The translations under genes were made by a program, and so were the position numbers. Positions 1 to 9,129 of a DNA stretch of 44,617 nucleotides are shown here, piece after piece. Each line of letters opens with the position of its first letter. Within the stretch, counting starts at the first letter, position 1. The notes beneath the pieces were generated by a model, which made no database searches, was not told where the DNA came from, and saw only the letters and a program-made list of their open reading frames with translations. This DNA is from Leeuwenhoekiella sp. (GTDB taxonomy: Bacteria > Bacteroidota > Bacteroidia > Flavobacteriales > Flavobacteriaceae): positions 1-44,617 of the forward strand of contig DRGP01000062.1 in the NCBI GenBank assembly GCA_011050015.1. The letters are read 5' to 3'.

Positions 1-27
1 ATACAGGATGAACACATTTAGGCCTGC
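1..27. repeat. 27-bp direct repeat, copy 1 (at window edge)
   Basis: These 27 bases are identical to 2104-2130 in the same orientation. Identity stops at base 28 (a versus t at 2131); on the left it runs to the window edge, so the true length is unknown. It supplies the stop codon that cuts off grpE. Confidence 0.9.
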
Positions 28-293
28 ATCACATCTTGACCCGCTGTCTTGAACAATTCACCTCGTTCTTTTGCGGTTCGGCGTTTGTAATTTTCAAATT
101 CTGCAAATAGTCTAAGAAATTTATCTTTTTCTTTTACTAAATCTGCTTTGTAGGATTCGAGAACATCATCTTGCTCATCCTCCACACCTTCCTGTGGCTC
201 TACCTGTATAGCTTCTTGATCTAGATTACCTTCCTGTTCTTCTGACGGAACCTTTTTTTCTTCTTCCTGTTCTTTTATATTATCTGTGCTCAT
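18..293 (-). CDS. grpE: Truncated GrpE, nucleotide exchange factor for DnaK (N-terminal part only)
   Basis: GrpE is the nucleotide exchange factor that releases ADP from the chaperone DnaK. The visible 91 residues have the usual layout of the start of the family: a disordered acidic, Glu/Gln-rich tail (about residues 1-45) followed by the beginning of the long coiled helix, including 'RLFAEFENYKRRTAKER', which is highly typical of GrpE. Family members are about 180-200 residues; the second half of the helix and the beta domain that contacts DnaK are missing. The reading frame ends with a TAA inside the 27-bp repeat shared with 2104-2130. grpE is normally followed by dnaJ, which would lie beyond the window edge. 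I infer that the stop is a sequence or assembly break, not a functional short GrpE. A Bacteroidota-type promoter precedes the gene. Confidence 0.9.
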   Translation of the reverse strand: MSTDNIKEQEEEKKVPSEEQEGNLDQEAIQVEPQEGVEDEQDDVLESYKADLVKEKDKFLRLFAEFENYKRRTAKERGELFKTAGQDVMQA

Positions 294-320
294 TGATCTC
301 GTTGTTTTCTACTCAATTGG

Positions 321-353
321 CAAAAGTACTGCCATTTCCCCATAAATGTCAAA
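321..353 (-). promoter_or_regulatory. Putative Bacteroidota-type promoter for grpE
   Basis: Read on the minus strand, 328-321 gives TACTTTTG, an exact match to the Bacteroidota -7 element TAnnTTTG. TTTG at 353-350 lies 21 bases upstream, a suitable place for the -33 element. The -7 box is 28 bases before the grpE start. This is a motif match only. Confidence 0.5.
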
Positions 354-406
354 ATGTCACTAAACTAATTTATCATAAATTTAAGAGGTGGAGTGGGTTT
401 AAATCT

Positions 407-414
407 TATTTTTG
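407..414 (+). promoter_or_regulatory. Putative -7 element for the YceI-family gene
   Basis: TATTTTTG matches the Bacteroidota -7 consensus TAnnTTTG and ends 33 bases before the ATG at 448. No convincing TTTG is seen at the -33 position, so the call is weak. Confidence 0.35.
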
Positions 415-447
415 ACCTCTTAGTCAACACTTAAATAACTCATTTTT

Positions 448-1116
448 ATGAAAATTAAATTAATACCCGTATTGAGCCTTGCCGTTGTTTTAATGGGCAT
501 GGTCTCTTGTAAAGAAAGTAAGAACAAAACCGAGACCGGCGAAGCTGAAATGGCAGCTGAATCAAGCATGCAGGCTACCAAATATATGGTTGATGCTGAA
601 GCTTCTGTCATTAACTGGGAGGGAAATAAGCCAACTGGAACGCATACCGGAACCGTAAAACTGGAGTCTGGTGTCGTAAAAGTAGATGGCGATAGCCTAA
701 GCGGAAGCTTTCTTATTGATATGACAACCATTACCGATACAGATCTTGAGGGCGAGCAAAAGACCAATCTTGAGCAACATCTTAAAGGTACCGTGGAAGG
801 CAAAGAAGGAGATTTCTTTAATGTTCAGAAATATCCTACAGCGGCTTTTGAAATCACTGACGTGATGGAAGAAAATGGTAAAAAAATGCTTGAAGGTAAT
901 CTTACCATTAAAGATGCTAAAAACAACCTCTCTTTTCCTGTAACATATACCGTAGAAGGAGACATGATGACCTTAAAAAGTGAATCGTTTACCATAGATC
1001 GCACCAAGTGGAATGTAAATTACGGTTCTAAATCTGTGTTTGATAATCTTGGTGATAAGTTCATCAGTGACGATATTAAACTTACTATAGACATAGTTGC
1101 CAAAAGGCAGATGTAA
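448..1116 (+). CDS. YceI-family lipoprotein
   Basis: This is a 222-residue exported lipoprotein of the YceI family. A signal peptide (residues 1-20) ends in a lipobox with Cys21 ('GMVSC'), followed by a charged, low-complexity linker to about residue 45. The YceI domain fills the rest, with the characteristic 'WEGNKPTGTHTGTVKL' start and the late 'FTIDRTKWNVNYGS' segment. YceI proteins are lipocalin-like barrels that bind isoprenoid or amide lipids in the periplasm; the ligand here cannot be read from sequence. The gene stands alone, divergent from grpE and convergent with the epimerase gene, and ends just before a strong hairpin terminator. Confidence 0.9.
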   Translation: MKIKLIPVLSLAVVLMGMVSCKESKNKTETGEAEMAAESSMQATKYMVDAEASVINWEGNKPTGTHTGTVKLESGVVKVDGDSLSGSFLIDMTTITDTDLEGEQKTNLEQHLKGTVEGKEGDFFNVQKYPTAAFEITDVMEENGKKMLEGNLTIKDAKNNLSFPVTYTVEGDMMTLKSESFTIDRTKWNVNYGSKSVFDNLGDKFISDDIKLTIDIVAKRQM

Positions 1117-1137
1117 AAGATGTAGATTATATTCTGT

Positions 1138-1165
1138 AAAAAGCCCGTTTTTCAACGGGCTTTTT
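1138..1165. terminator. Bidirectional intrinsic terminator
   Basis: A 12-bp perfect stem (1138-1149 with 1154-1165, core AAGCCCGTT/AACGGGCTT) with a 4-base loop is flanked by A-runs on the left and T-runs on the right. It lies 21 bases after the YceI-family gene and touches the stop codon of the convergent epimerase gene, so it can serve both. Confidence 0.9.
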
Positions 1166-2070
1166 TATTGTAATAATTCATCCAAAGCTTTCTCAATACG
1201 CTCATAGCGGAAGGCATAACCAGCTTCTTGTATTTTTGCAGCGCTTACTTTTTGACTTTCCAGAACAACCGCGGCCATCTCACCCAGAACAAGCTTAAGA
1301 GCAAAAGCGGGAACATGGGGCAGCCAGAGTGGTTTATCCAAAACTTCTGCCGCTGTCTTGGTCAAGGTAGCATTAGTCACCGGATGCGGTGCCACGGCAT
1401 TAAAAATCCCTGTGCATTTCTGCTGCAAGGAGTATACAAAAATCGCTGCCAGATCTTCAAGATGAATCCAAGATTGCCATTGTTTACCAGAACTTAATGA
1501 AGCACCTACATAATTTTTAATTGGCTTTACCACTTCTGGCAAAGCTCCGCCATTTTCTGCCAGTACGATACCTATGCGCACTTTTGTCACTGCCAGGTTC
1601 AGTTCTTTAAAATTATCTGCGGCCTCTTCCCAAGCTTTGATCACTTCTCCTAAAAACCCAGGATTGTATTCCGGATAGTCTTCGGTGTATAGGGTTTCAT
1701 AGGAAGAAGGATATGCTCCTACAGCACTGGCTGATATAAAATGCCCCACTTCATTCTTGTTTTTACGTAGCGTGTTCAAAAGTAGATTTGCAGTATTTAT
1801 TCGGCTTTCCAAAACAGCCTTTTTATGCTCCTCGGTCCACCGTTGCGCAATGCTTGCACCAGCGAGATGTATAATAGCCGTCACCCCCTCAAGGCAGGCC
1901 ACATCAATCTCCTTTTTTTTGGCATTCCACAGAAACCCCTTATAATTGAATTTATCTTCCAGACTTTCTGGGCTCGTGGTCAAATAGTAAACTTCAATAT
2001 TTTTACGGTGGCATTCTTTTACGATTTGCTGACCAATAAGCCCTGTAGCTCCGGTAATTAATACGCGCAT
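1165..2070 (-). CDS. TIGR01777-family NAD(P)-dependent epimerase (SDR, YfcH-like)
   Basis: This is a short-chain dehydrogenase/reductase-fold protein of the TIGR01777 (YfcH/SulA-like) family, about 301 residues. The N-terminus carries the dinucleotide-binding motif 'ITGATGLIGQQI' right after the start; 'IIHLAGASIAQRWTEEHK' and the later 'GIVLAENGGALPEVVKPIK' segment are typical of the family, as is the C-terminal DUF1731-type region. The substrate is unknown. I chose the ATG at 2070 because translation from it begins directly at the Rossmann beta strand; the ATG at 2118 would add 16 poorly matching residues and lies in the 27-bp repeat. It is divergent from lnt. Confidence 0.88.
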   Translation of the reverse strand: MRVLITGATGLIGQQIVKECHRKNIEVYYLTTSPESLEDKFNYKGFLWNAKKKEIDVACLEGVTAIIHLAGASIAQRWTEEHKKAVLESRINTANLLLNTLRKNKNEVGHFISASAVGAYPSSYETLYTEDYPEYNPGFLGEVIKAWEEAADNFKELNLAVTKVRIGIVLAENGGALPEVVKPIKNYVGASLSSGKQWQSWIHLEDLAAIFVYSLQQKCTGIFNAVAPHPVTNATLTKTAAEVLDKPLWLPHVPAFALKLVLGEMAAVVLESQKVSAAKIQEAGYAFRYERIEKALDELLQ

Positions 2071-2103
2071 AACCTTATTTTTTATAAAGTTAAGCACTAC
2101 ACG

Positions 2104-2130
2104 ATACAGGATGAACACATTTAGGCCTGC
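2104..2130. repeat. 27-bp direct repeat, copy 2 (epimerase/lnt intergenic region)
   Basis: Exact copy of bases 1-27. It lies in the non-coding stretch between the divergent epimerase and lnt genes. Apart from it, 2071-2241 shows no recognisable element. Confidence 0.9.
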
Positions 2131-2241
2131 TTTAACAGCAAGATTTATTTACTTAGGGTTTAAGATATTTTTAAAAAAAAATCCTGTTCGCTCTCGGTAA
2201 AACCGTCAGACACCATTAAATTGCATAACAACGTTTTTTAC

Positions 2242-3870
2242 ATGAAAAACCTGCTTTTAGCTTTATTTTCGGGCATTTTGCTTGCGCTTGCATGGCCTAC
2301 ATACGGCTTTCCGTTACTCCTATTTGGCGCTTTTGTACCGCTTCTTTTTGCGACCCGTAGGATCAAGACCACTTCGAAGGGCAAAAAAGGCCTTAAGGTA
2401 TTTGGTTTAGCTTATGTAACTTTTTTTATATTCAATATCACCACCACGTACTGGCTCTACTTTTCTACTGGTTTCGGAATGTGGTTTGCGGTGCTGGCCA
2501 ACTCCATGCTGATGGCATTGGTGTGGCGCATCTACTTTTTTGTGAGTCAACGTTTATCAAACCAGCTCAGCCTGGCTTTCCTGGCCTGCCTCTGGATGCT
2601 TTTTGAATGGTTACACTTGCAGTGGGAGTTCTCGTGGCCCTGGCTTAACCTGGGCAATGGTTTTGCCACCTTTACCGGGTGGATTCAGTGGTATGAATAT
2701 ACGGGCACCTTTGGCGGAACCCTTTGGGTATGGACCAGCAACATCTTATTATTTTTAAGTTTGCAGCGGTTTTTCCTGAGGAAAAATAAAAAGAAATTCT
2801 ATATAGATGTCTTGAGTTGGGCGACCGTTATCGCTGTACCAATTATCATTTCCCAGCTCATCTTGATCAATTATTCCGAAAAAGAAGATCCCGAGGAAAT
2901 TATAGTGCTACAGCCTAATATAGATCCTTACACCGAAAAATATAACAGTACCAATGAACGCATTGCCAACCTGCTTTTTGAAGATGCGGCAAAAGTGCTT
3001 GACAGTACCACCAGCTACCTTATCGCCCCAGAAACGGTACTCGCGGAAGGTTTTGGCACAAAGTTGAGCAATTTTGAATACTCGCGCGAGAAAGAAAAGG
3101 CCCAGTTGTTTCTTAAAAAATATCCCAACCTGAACTACCTTACCGGTATTCAGTTCTATAATTTTCATAAAGATAAAAGTGAACTGTTACCTACCAGTAA
3201 TTTTCTGGGCAAAGACCGCGTGAGTGATAGTGTATGGGGCGATTTTTATAATTCGGCGGTGTTGCTTAATAAAAGCGATTCCAGCCAGATTTATCATAAA
3301 AGCAAGCTTGTGGTAGGTGTTGAGAATTTTCCCTATCAAAGCACCTTAAAACCCTTGCTGGGTGATATTATGATAGATCTGGGTGGCACCGTATCTATGA
3401 AAACCAAACAGCAAACGCGCACCGTTTTTAAAGCAACCGATGCTTCTCGCGTGGCACCGGTAATTTGTTATGAATCTGTTTATGGGGAGTTTGTGACCGG
3501 TTATGTGCGCAATGGTGCCCAGTTTCTGGCCATAATCACAAATGATGCGTGGTGGGGCGATACGCAGGGCCATAAACAACATCTTAATTATGCACGCCTT
3601 AGAGCCATAGAAAACCGCCGCAGCGTGGCCAGAAGTGCAAACACCGGTATTTCAGCATTTATAGATCAGACCGGGATAATCACCAAACAATTGGGTTATG
3701 GAAAACACGGCACCTTAAAGGGAACATTGAATAAAAATGACACCTTGACATTCTATACAAAATATGGCAATTATATACCAAAAATAGCCCTTATACCCGC
3801 AATTTTAATACTTCTATTTTCCTTTTTTAAAAGAAAAAAAAGTCCAAATATATTTGGAAAAACGCCTTAA
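2242..3870 (+). CDS. lnt: Apolipoprotein N-acyltransferase
   Basis: Lnt adds the third, amide-linked acyl chain to the N-terminal cysteine of lipoproteins in the inner membrane. The 542-residue protein has about six hydrophobic helices in the first 210 residues, then a periplasmic nitrilase-type (C-N hydrolase) domain and a final C-terminal helix. The catalytic triad is visible: Glu264 in 'IAPETVLAEG', Lys353 in 'YHKSKLVVGVE' and Cys409 in 'APVICYESVYGEF'. Length is normal for the family. The start was set at the ATG at 2242, where a hydrophobic N-terminus begins; an in-frame TTG at 2221 is less likely. Downstream, in the same direction, is the DUF2254 gene after 138 bases. Confidence 0.95.
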   Translation: MKNLLLALFSGILLALAWPTYGFPLLLFGAFVPLLFATRRIKTTSKGKKGLKVFGLAYVTFFIFNITTTYWLYFSTGFGMWFAVLANSMLMALVWRIYFFVSQRLSNQLSLAFLACLWMLFEWLHLQWEFSWPWLNLGNGFATFTGWIQWYEYTGTFGGTLWVWTSNILLFLSLQRFFLRKNKKKFYIDVLSWATVIAVPIIISQLILINYSEKEDPEEIIVLQPNIDPYTEKYNSTNERIANLLFEDAAKVLDSTTSYLIAPETVLAEGFGTKLSNFEYSREKEKAQLFLKKYPNLNYLTGIQFYNFHKDKSELLPTSNFLGKDRVSDSVWGDFYNSAVLLNKSDSSQIYHKSKLVVGVENFPYQSTLKPLLGDIMIDLGGTVSMKTKQQTRTVFKATDASRVAPVICYESVYGEFVTGYVRNGAQFLAIITNDAWWGDTQGHKQHLNYARLRAIENRRSVARSANTGISAFIDQTGIITKQLGYGKHGTLKGTLNKNDTLTFYTKYGNYIPKIALIPAILILLFSFFKRKKSPNIFGKTP

Positions 3871-4008
3871 ATGGTTGAAAACCTACCTCTTTTGATCTAA
3901 AAATCGCTCATTTGAAATGGTTATTCTTTTTTTGTACATGCAGATTAAAACGTATTATTAGCCTGCTGTTCACATTTGCCCTTAAAACCAGCATGATCAA
4001 AACCTGCT

Positions 4009-5304
4009 ATGAAAAAGATTATAAAATTTATAAAAAACACCTATGCCAAAGTACTGCAAAGTATAGCCTTCTACCCCGTTCTTATTAGTACGTTGTTTTT
4101 ATTTATAGCATTTGGAGGGCTTGAGGCAGAAAATTTGGAACTGGTTCAGAATATAAAAAAGGAGCTCCCTTATCTGTTTATTCAGGATTATGAGACCGCG
4201 CGTTCCATTCTTTCTACCTTTATTGGCGGCATACTTTCACTCACTGTATTCAGTTTTACCATGGTAATGTCTGTACTGAGCCAGGCTTCGTCCAATTTCT
4301 CCCCGCGCTTGCTGCCCGATCTTATTTCAAACAAGCGGCACCAGATCATTCTGGGTGTTTATATAGGCACACTTTCCTATTGTATCATTATTTTGATTTC
4401 GCTGGGTGCAGCTGGGGTAGATTCTAGTTCACTGGGCCTTAGCACCATGTTTGCCGCCTTACTGGGCGTTATTTGTATAGGGCTGTTTGTCTATTTTATC
4501 CATAATATTTCGCGGGCGATACAAATTCAAAATATTGTGGATAGTATTTCAAAGTCAAGTTCAAAATATTTTGACAGTAAACTGGCCATTCAGGAAAAAT
4601 CAAAACAATCGTTAGAAACTATAGATACATCTAATTGGGCGCTTATCAAGAGTTCGAAATCAGGCTATTTTAGGAGTTTTGATCCAGCCCTTCTAAAAGA
4701 TTCTATAAAAAGCAATGAAAATGATATTTTTGTCATCCCCTACATCAACCAGCATATCTGGGAAGGAGCGCCGCTCCTCAAAATAAAAAAACAGCCCAAT
4801 GAAGAGGAGCGGGAAAACCTGGATTTTTGCGTAACCCTTTCGCCAGATCGATTGGAGGGCGAAAAAGGCATCGGTGGAATGATCAAACTTATGGAGATTG
4901 CCGTTAAAGCGATGTCTCCAGGAGTGAATGACCCGGGTACGGCCATAGATGCCATTGTGAAGCTCACCCAGCTGCTTAGATATATGCTACAACTGCCTCA
5001 AATTTCTGCCGAAAAATTCAACAATGAAAAACTCACCATAATCAAGAAAATAATCGATGCAGATGAAGCCATGCGGGTCTTGATTCAACCTATTCGCCAA
5101 TATTCCAAACAAGACAGTGCGGTGTGTTATGTACTTATTGAAGCTTTGCAGTTTATCACACAGGAGCCTGATATTTCCCCTGATAAGAAGGCGGTTATTG
5201 AAGCTGAACTTAGGGCGCTGAGGAAGGATATTGAACATTCTATAGAAAATGAAACCGATAAACAGCGTGTGATACGCCTATTTGATCATCCCAAAATGCT
5301 TTAA
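4009..5304 (+). CDS. DUF2254 domain membrane protein
   Basis: This 431-residue protein fits the DUF2254 family, predicted inner-membrane proteins of unknown function. It has four hydrophobic segments in the first 170 residues (around 20-35, 70-90, 112-135 and 145-165), with the family-type stretch 'TVFSFTMVMSVLSQASSNFSPR', then a soluble C-terminal half containing 'AMSPGVNDPGTAIDAI', which is a strongly conserved part of the family. A molecular role cannot be assigned. It converges on the polysaccharide cluster; a 6-bp inverted repeat (5310-5315 with 5333-5338) lies between the two ends but is too weak to call a terminator. Confidence 0.85.
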   Translation: MKKIIKFIKNTYAKVLQSIAFYPVLISTLFLFIAFGGLEAENLELVQNIKKELPYLFIQDYETARSILSTFIGGILSLTVFSFTMVMSVLSQASSNFSPRLLPDLISNKRHQIILGVYIGTLSYCIIILISLGAAGVDSSSLGLSTMFAALLGVICIGLFVYFIHNISRAIQIQNIVDSISKSSSKYFDSKLAIQEKSKQSLETIDTSNWALIKSSKSGYFRSFDPALLKDSIKSNENDIFVIPYINQHIWEGAPLLKIKKQPNEEERENLDFCVTLSPDRLEGEKGIGGMIKLMEIAVKAMSPGVNDPGTAIDAIVKLTQLLRYMLQLPQISAEKFNNEKLTIIKKIIDADEAMRVLIQPIRQYSKQDSAVCYVLIEALQFITQEPDISPDKKAVIEAELRALRKDIEHSIENETDKQRVIRLFDHPKML

Positions 5305-5367
5305 AATCGGATTATTTGCCCTAAAAATGCCCATAATCAGGTGAATTTTGAGTTAATAACAAGCATC

Positions 5368-6813
5368 TTATTGCCCACGGTAATAAATCATGGTACTACA
5401 GGTTTTTAGTAGAATATTGAGATCAAGAAATAGATTTCTGTGTTTAATATAGTAGAGATCGTACTGCAACTTTTCAAGCGCATCGTCTTCAGATTTTGCA
5501 TACCTGCCCCGTACCTGCGCCCAACCGGTAAGCCCAGGTTTTATAACATGCCTGGTCTCGTAAAAAGGTATTTTTTCTGAAAGTGCCTTTATAAATTCCG
5601 GACGTTCTGGTCGCGGCCCTATAAAACTCATGTCACCCCGTAAAATGTTAAGGCATTGTGGCAGTTCATCCAACCTCGTTTTTCTTAATATTTTACCGAA
5701 GCTCGTGATCCTACGATCTCCTTTTTGTGACCACTGGGCGCCATTGGCCTCAGCATTTTTTACCATGGTCCTGAATTTTATGATCCTGAAAATTTTCCCA
5801 TTTAATCCCACGCGATCCTGTTTATAAAACAGGGGGCCAGCATTAGCGACAACATTACCTACAAAGATTAAAGGAAGCATTAGAAAAGTTACCAATGCGC
5901 AGGATAAAGCAAATACGATATTAAAGACTTGGTTAAAGAAAAGATATAACCTGTTTTTGTTGCTTCGGCTGAAAGGAAAATACTTGTAAAAATCAAGTTC
6001 CATATGCTCTACCGGAACCTTATGGGTAATTTCTTCATATACCTGGGTATATTCCCTGATGAGAAAGCCTTTTTCGAGCAGACTAATGAGCTGGGAATAC
6101 AACTCAAAGCTAACCCCTTGCCCTGCGCTTGAAACCACAATTTCAGAGACTGAGTACCGCCGTACCGCTTTTTCTACATCTTCCAGTTCCACCGCTTTAA
6201 GTTTAGCGTTTTCCTCACTTTTTAATGCTTTACCGATGTTAACGTAGCCTATTACACGGTAATTGGGATCTGCCGCATGCAGGTTTTTAACGATAAGCGC
6301 TATATCAAAAGCGTTGCCCACTACCAGAACGCGCTTATTAAACCTGGGGGTCGAAAATAAATGGATGTACAAATACCGCCATACAATTAAAGCGAGCACC
6401 ATGGCCGAGAAGAAAAATAAAATCTGAATACGGTTATCTGGCAATACGGGCGTAAAATAGGGTGTAAGAAGGTAAAACAGAATAGTAACCGAAACGGTAA
6501 GTAATATGTTTTTTAAGGTTACCTGAAAACCAGCAGCCTTTTGCAGGTCGTAAAGTTCAAAAATAGTCCCAAAAACTATGAGGTATACGCCCAGCGTTAT
6601 GGCCCACGACCACCGGGATTCGGTCAAGGTCAAATAGCCAAAATTAAAGGTATAGCCCACTAGCGTTAAGAACAGAAATACAAAAAAAAGATCCATGATA
6701 CGCAGCAGGATTTTGCGTTCTGAAATATCAAAATGGAAATTCTTTGAAAATGGCACTAAGGGGAAGTATTTTACCGTAAATATATGGCTTTTTATCGAAG
6801 TATATTTTCCCAC
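5368..6813 (-). CDS. Polyprenyl-phosphate sugar phosphotransferase (priming enzyme, WcaJ/WbaP type)
   Basis: This enzyme moves a hexose-1-phosphate (or N-acetylhexosamine-1-phosphate) from a nucleotide sugar to undecaprenyl phosphate, the first step in assembling a repeat unit. The 481 residues have the full polytopic layout: four membrane helices (about 40-150), a Rossmann-like CoA-binding-type domain (160-260), a fifth helix near 285-310 and the C-terminal catalytic domain. The last contains the conserved 'KIIKFRTM'-like stretch (here 'RIIKFRTMV'), 'KTRLDELPQ', 'SFIGPRPERPEF' and 'KPGLTGWAQVRGRY'. The sugar is not predictable. The gene is the last of the cluster, and its start overlaps the end of the upstream glycosyltransferase by 22 bases. 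Confidence 0.93.
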   Translation of the reverse strand: MGKYTSIKSHIFTVKYFPLVPFSKNFHFDISERKILLRIMDLFFVFLFLTLVGYTFNFGYLTLTESRWSWAITLGVYLIVFGTIFELYDLQKAAGFQVTLKNILLTVSVTILFYLLTPYFTPVLPDNRIQILFFFSAMVLALIVWRYLYIHLFSTPRFNKRVLVVGNAFDIALIVKNLHAADPNYRVIGYVNIGKALKSEENAKLKAVELEDVEKAVRRYSVSEIVVSSAGQGVSFELYSQLISLLEKGFLIREYTQVYEEITHKVPVEHMELDFYKYFPFSRSNKNRLYLFFNQVFNIVFALSCALVTFLMLPLIFVGNVVANAGPLFYKQDRVGLNGKIFRIIKFRTMVKNAEANGAQWSQKGDRRITSFGKILRKTRLDELPQCLNILRGDMSFIGPRPERPEFIKALSEKIPFYETRHVIKPGLTGWAQVRGRYAKSEDDALEKLQYDLYYIKHRNLFLDLNILLKTCSTMIYYRGQ

Positions 6814-7805
6814 AAAATTTTAACCGATTCCCAATCGAAATTTTCGACCATTTTTCGGGCATTTTTAGCCATTTTCACTGCCTTTTCAGGTTCTTTTAAG
6901 AGACTATTGATCGCCTCAATAAAACCTTCACAATCATCGTTGTGAACCAATAGCGCATCTACACCATCATGCAGTAGATACGGCATGCCCCCCACATTTG
7001 TGGAAACAACAGGAAGCCCCAGCGCCATAGCTTCAATCACACTCACAGGCGTATTATCGTAATGTGTGGTATTGATAAAAATATCAAAATCTGAAGCGCG
7101 CTCAATCCATTCCTCTTTGGTCAATTTTCCAGTAAATTCTACTGGAAGTTGATATTTTTCAGCATAATCCCTACAGGTTTGGAGGCTTTCATCTTTATCT
7201 GCGCCCACCATGCACAGCTGGGCGTCTGGGTAGTTTTTTAAAAGCTTTTTGAAAATTTTAATCGCCAGCAGCGGATTATAAATTTCGGCGAATGCCCTTA
7301 CCCATAATAACCTAGGACGTAATGGAAAGCGCTTTTTAAAAGAATATCGATCCAGCGGAATACTATTGGGGATTAGCTGCACATTCTCAAACCCGTGTTG
7401 CTGAAAACTTTCCATTAAATATGCTGAAGGAGCGATATTTATATAGGCATTTTTAAAGAGTTTTTTACAGATTTTAGGTGATTTGGCGAGCCGTTCTGGC
7501 AACCTCCCACCGCGCAGCAATGGCAAATAATGCAGCCTCATTATTTTACATAAATACCCCACCATCACTGCATACCAGAAATTGGCCGTACTGTAGGTGT
7601 CTATAAGTACATAATCTATAGTATTTCGGTTTTTGAAGACCGTAAAAACCATATCGAGCAGCCTTAAAAGCTTATTTTGTCTCGATGAGGCGTAGTAAAG
7701 TTTGTAACCTTCATGCTCCAGGAGTGGCCCCAGGATATCAATGCTTGTAGGCGAACTTCCCTTGTGCGCTAATTTGTTCCCTATGTAGAGTAGCTTTTTT
7801 TTCAT
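6792..7805 (-). CDS. Glycosyltransferase, GT4-like (GT-B fold)
   Basis: A retaining GT-B glycosyltransferase of about 337 residues. The C-terminal nucleotide-sugar binding half is clear: 'RLLWVRAFAEIYNPLLAIK' starts the second Rossmann domain and 'TPVSVIEAMALGLPVVST' holds the GT4 E-x7-E-type region. The donor and acceptor are unknown. The start at 7805 was chosen because 'MKKKLLYIGNKLAHKG' is the expected first strand and glycine loop; a start at 7853 would lengthen the overlap with the upstream ligase-like gene, which is already 68 bases. The first domain is compact compared with typical GT4 proteins. Confidence 0.85.
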   Translation of the reverse strand: MKKKLLYIGNKLAHKGSSPTSIDILGPLLEHEGYKLYYASSRQNKLLRLLDMVFTVFKNRNTIDYVLIDTYSTANFWYAVMVGYLCKIMRLHYLPLLRGGRLPERLAKSPKICKKLFKNAYINIAPSAYLMESFQQHGFENVQLIPNSIPLDRYSFKKRFPLRPRLLWVRAFAEIYNPLLAIKIFKKLLKNYPDAQLCMVGADKDESLQTCRDYAEKYQLPVEFTGKLTKEEWIERASDFDIFINTTHYDNTPVSVIEAMALGLPVVSTNVGGMPYLLHDGVDALLVHNDDCEGFIEAINSLLKEPEKAVKMAKNARKMVENFDWESVKILWENILR

Positions 7806-9129
7806 GTATAATATTAATGAGCGATAGAGCGTATAAAAATGCCGGGGCGGCAATACGCATCGATGAGTGGTTTATGGTCAAAAACCAAAACCCCAGAAAA
7901 GAGTAGAACAGGTAGTTTTTCCGGTTGCTAAACCGAAAAGACAAAGGTACAAGTATGAGTAAAATAAGGGCAGCCAGACCAAAAATGCCGTGCTCTGAGA
8001 GCAACCTGCTCAGCTCATTGTGCGACGCGGCAAGAATACCGTATTTTTTCTCGCGGTATTCCCTTGTTTTACCAACCCCGATGCCCATAATAGGGTTTTC
8101 CTTAAAAAAGACCAGTTCAGAACTGATGAGTTCCGTGCGGCCTGTTGAGATATTTTCTTTAACCCTTCCTGTTGCATCCTTATTTGCATAACGCAAATCT
8201 ATAAGGCCCATAGTCCGTATTGAAGTAATAAACCAGACCAATAAAACGGCACCCGCTACCACCGTTATGTACACCATTATCGTAGATTTCTTAGTTTTTG
8301 AAATACCCTGAAAGTAGCTGAACAAAAAAACCACGCATATAATAAGGGCCGTCAATACCCCGCCTCTTGAAAAGGTTAGTATTGCCCTATAGGTCAACAA
8401 CATAAGCAATAGAAGATTGATGCTAAAGATCCATTTGTTCCTCGTGTTGATAAACACCTGTACAAAAAGGGCAAACATTCCCAGACCCAGGATTGTGGCC
8501 ACTTGATTAGGCCCAAATCCACCAGACAGTGCAAAGTTGGAAGCCGTTCCATTAAGTACTTCCTGAGTGCCAGGGGTGTAAAAATAAAGATAAGTTGCCA
8601 TCGTAACAGTTGGCATAATTATCGCCCAGAGTACCTGCTGTAACTGTATTTTTGTAATCCTTCTATCGTAACAGTACAGGGCTGCTATCCCAAGGCAAAC
8701 GGGACCGCTCAGGTTAAAAGCAATTGCTTTGCGTACATCTGTGTCAAAGTTAAGAGTTGTAGCTGCATAGATGACGCCAGGAAGTAACAATACAAGATAA
8801 AGCCAATAAGGAGCCGATTTCCGCGAGGTTCCGCTAAGAAATAGACCGATCAAGAGAAAGGAAATCACCGAATATTTACCGGTTTCCCAAGGTATTATCG
8901 TGCTGGTCATCCTAAAAACCACTTCACCTCCGGTCATGTAAGCAGCAGCGACAAGGGCTTGATTTTGACGGTTTCCATTTTTAAAAATGAAATAGATAAA
9001 ATAAGCGACCGAGGCCATAAAATAAACTGTTCCCAAAAACCGGAATAGATAAATCCCAAAGCCGATGCCTATATGAAGCAGTACTAACCGTACGTATAAG
9101 GAATTATATTTCTTTAAGCGCTTCTTCAT
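7738..9129 (-). CDS. O-antigen ligase / Wzy-type polymerase family membrane protein
   Basis: A 463-residue polytopic inner-membrane protein with about eleven hydrophobic segments. The large periplasmic loop carries 'NPIMGIGVGKTREYREKKYG' followed by 'ASHNELSRLLSEHG', the Wzy_C/WaaL-type signature in which the His after a conserved Ser is thought to be functional. Such proteins either polymerise repeat units or attach finished glycans to lipid A core or to proteins; sequence alone does not tell which. It is the only ligase/polymerase candidate in the cluster. It overlaps both neighbours (26 bases upstream, 68 downstream), consistent with translational coupling. Confidence 0.85.
   Translation of the reverse strand: MKKRLKKYNSLYVRLVLLHIGIGFGIYLFRFLGTVYFMASVAYFIYFIFKNGNRQNQALVAAAYMTGGEVVFRMTSTIIPWETGKYSVISFLLIGLFLSGTSRKSAPYWLYLVLLLPGVIYAATTLNFDTDVRKAIAFNLSGPVCLGIAALYCYDRRITKIQLQQVLWAIIMPTVTMATYLYFYTPGTQEVLNGTASNFALSGGFGPNQVATILGLGMFALFVQVFINTRNKWIFSINLLLLMLLTYRAILTFSRGGVLTALIICVVFLFSYFQGISKTKKSTIMVYITVVAGAVLLVWFITSIRTMGLIDLRYANKDATGRVKENISTGRTELISSELVFFKENPIMGIGVGKTREYREKKYGILAASHNELSRLLSEHGIFGLAALILLILVPLSFRFSNRKNYLFYSFLGFWFLTINHSSMRIAAPAFLYALSLINIIHEKKATLHREQISAQGKFAYKH

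Noticed and set aside
5310-5338. Inverted repeat as a terminator for DUF2254
   Set aside because: Only 6 base pairs with a 17-base loop and no T-run.
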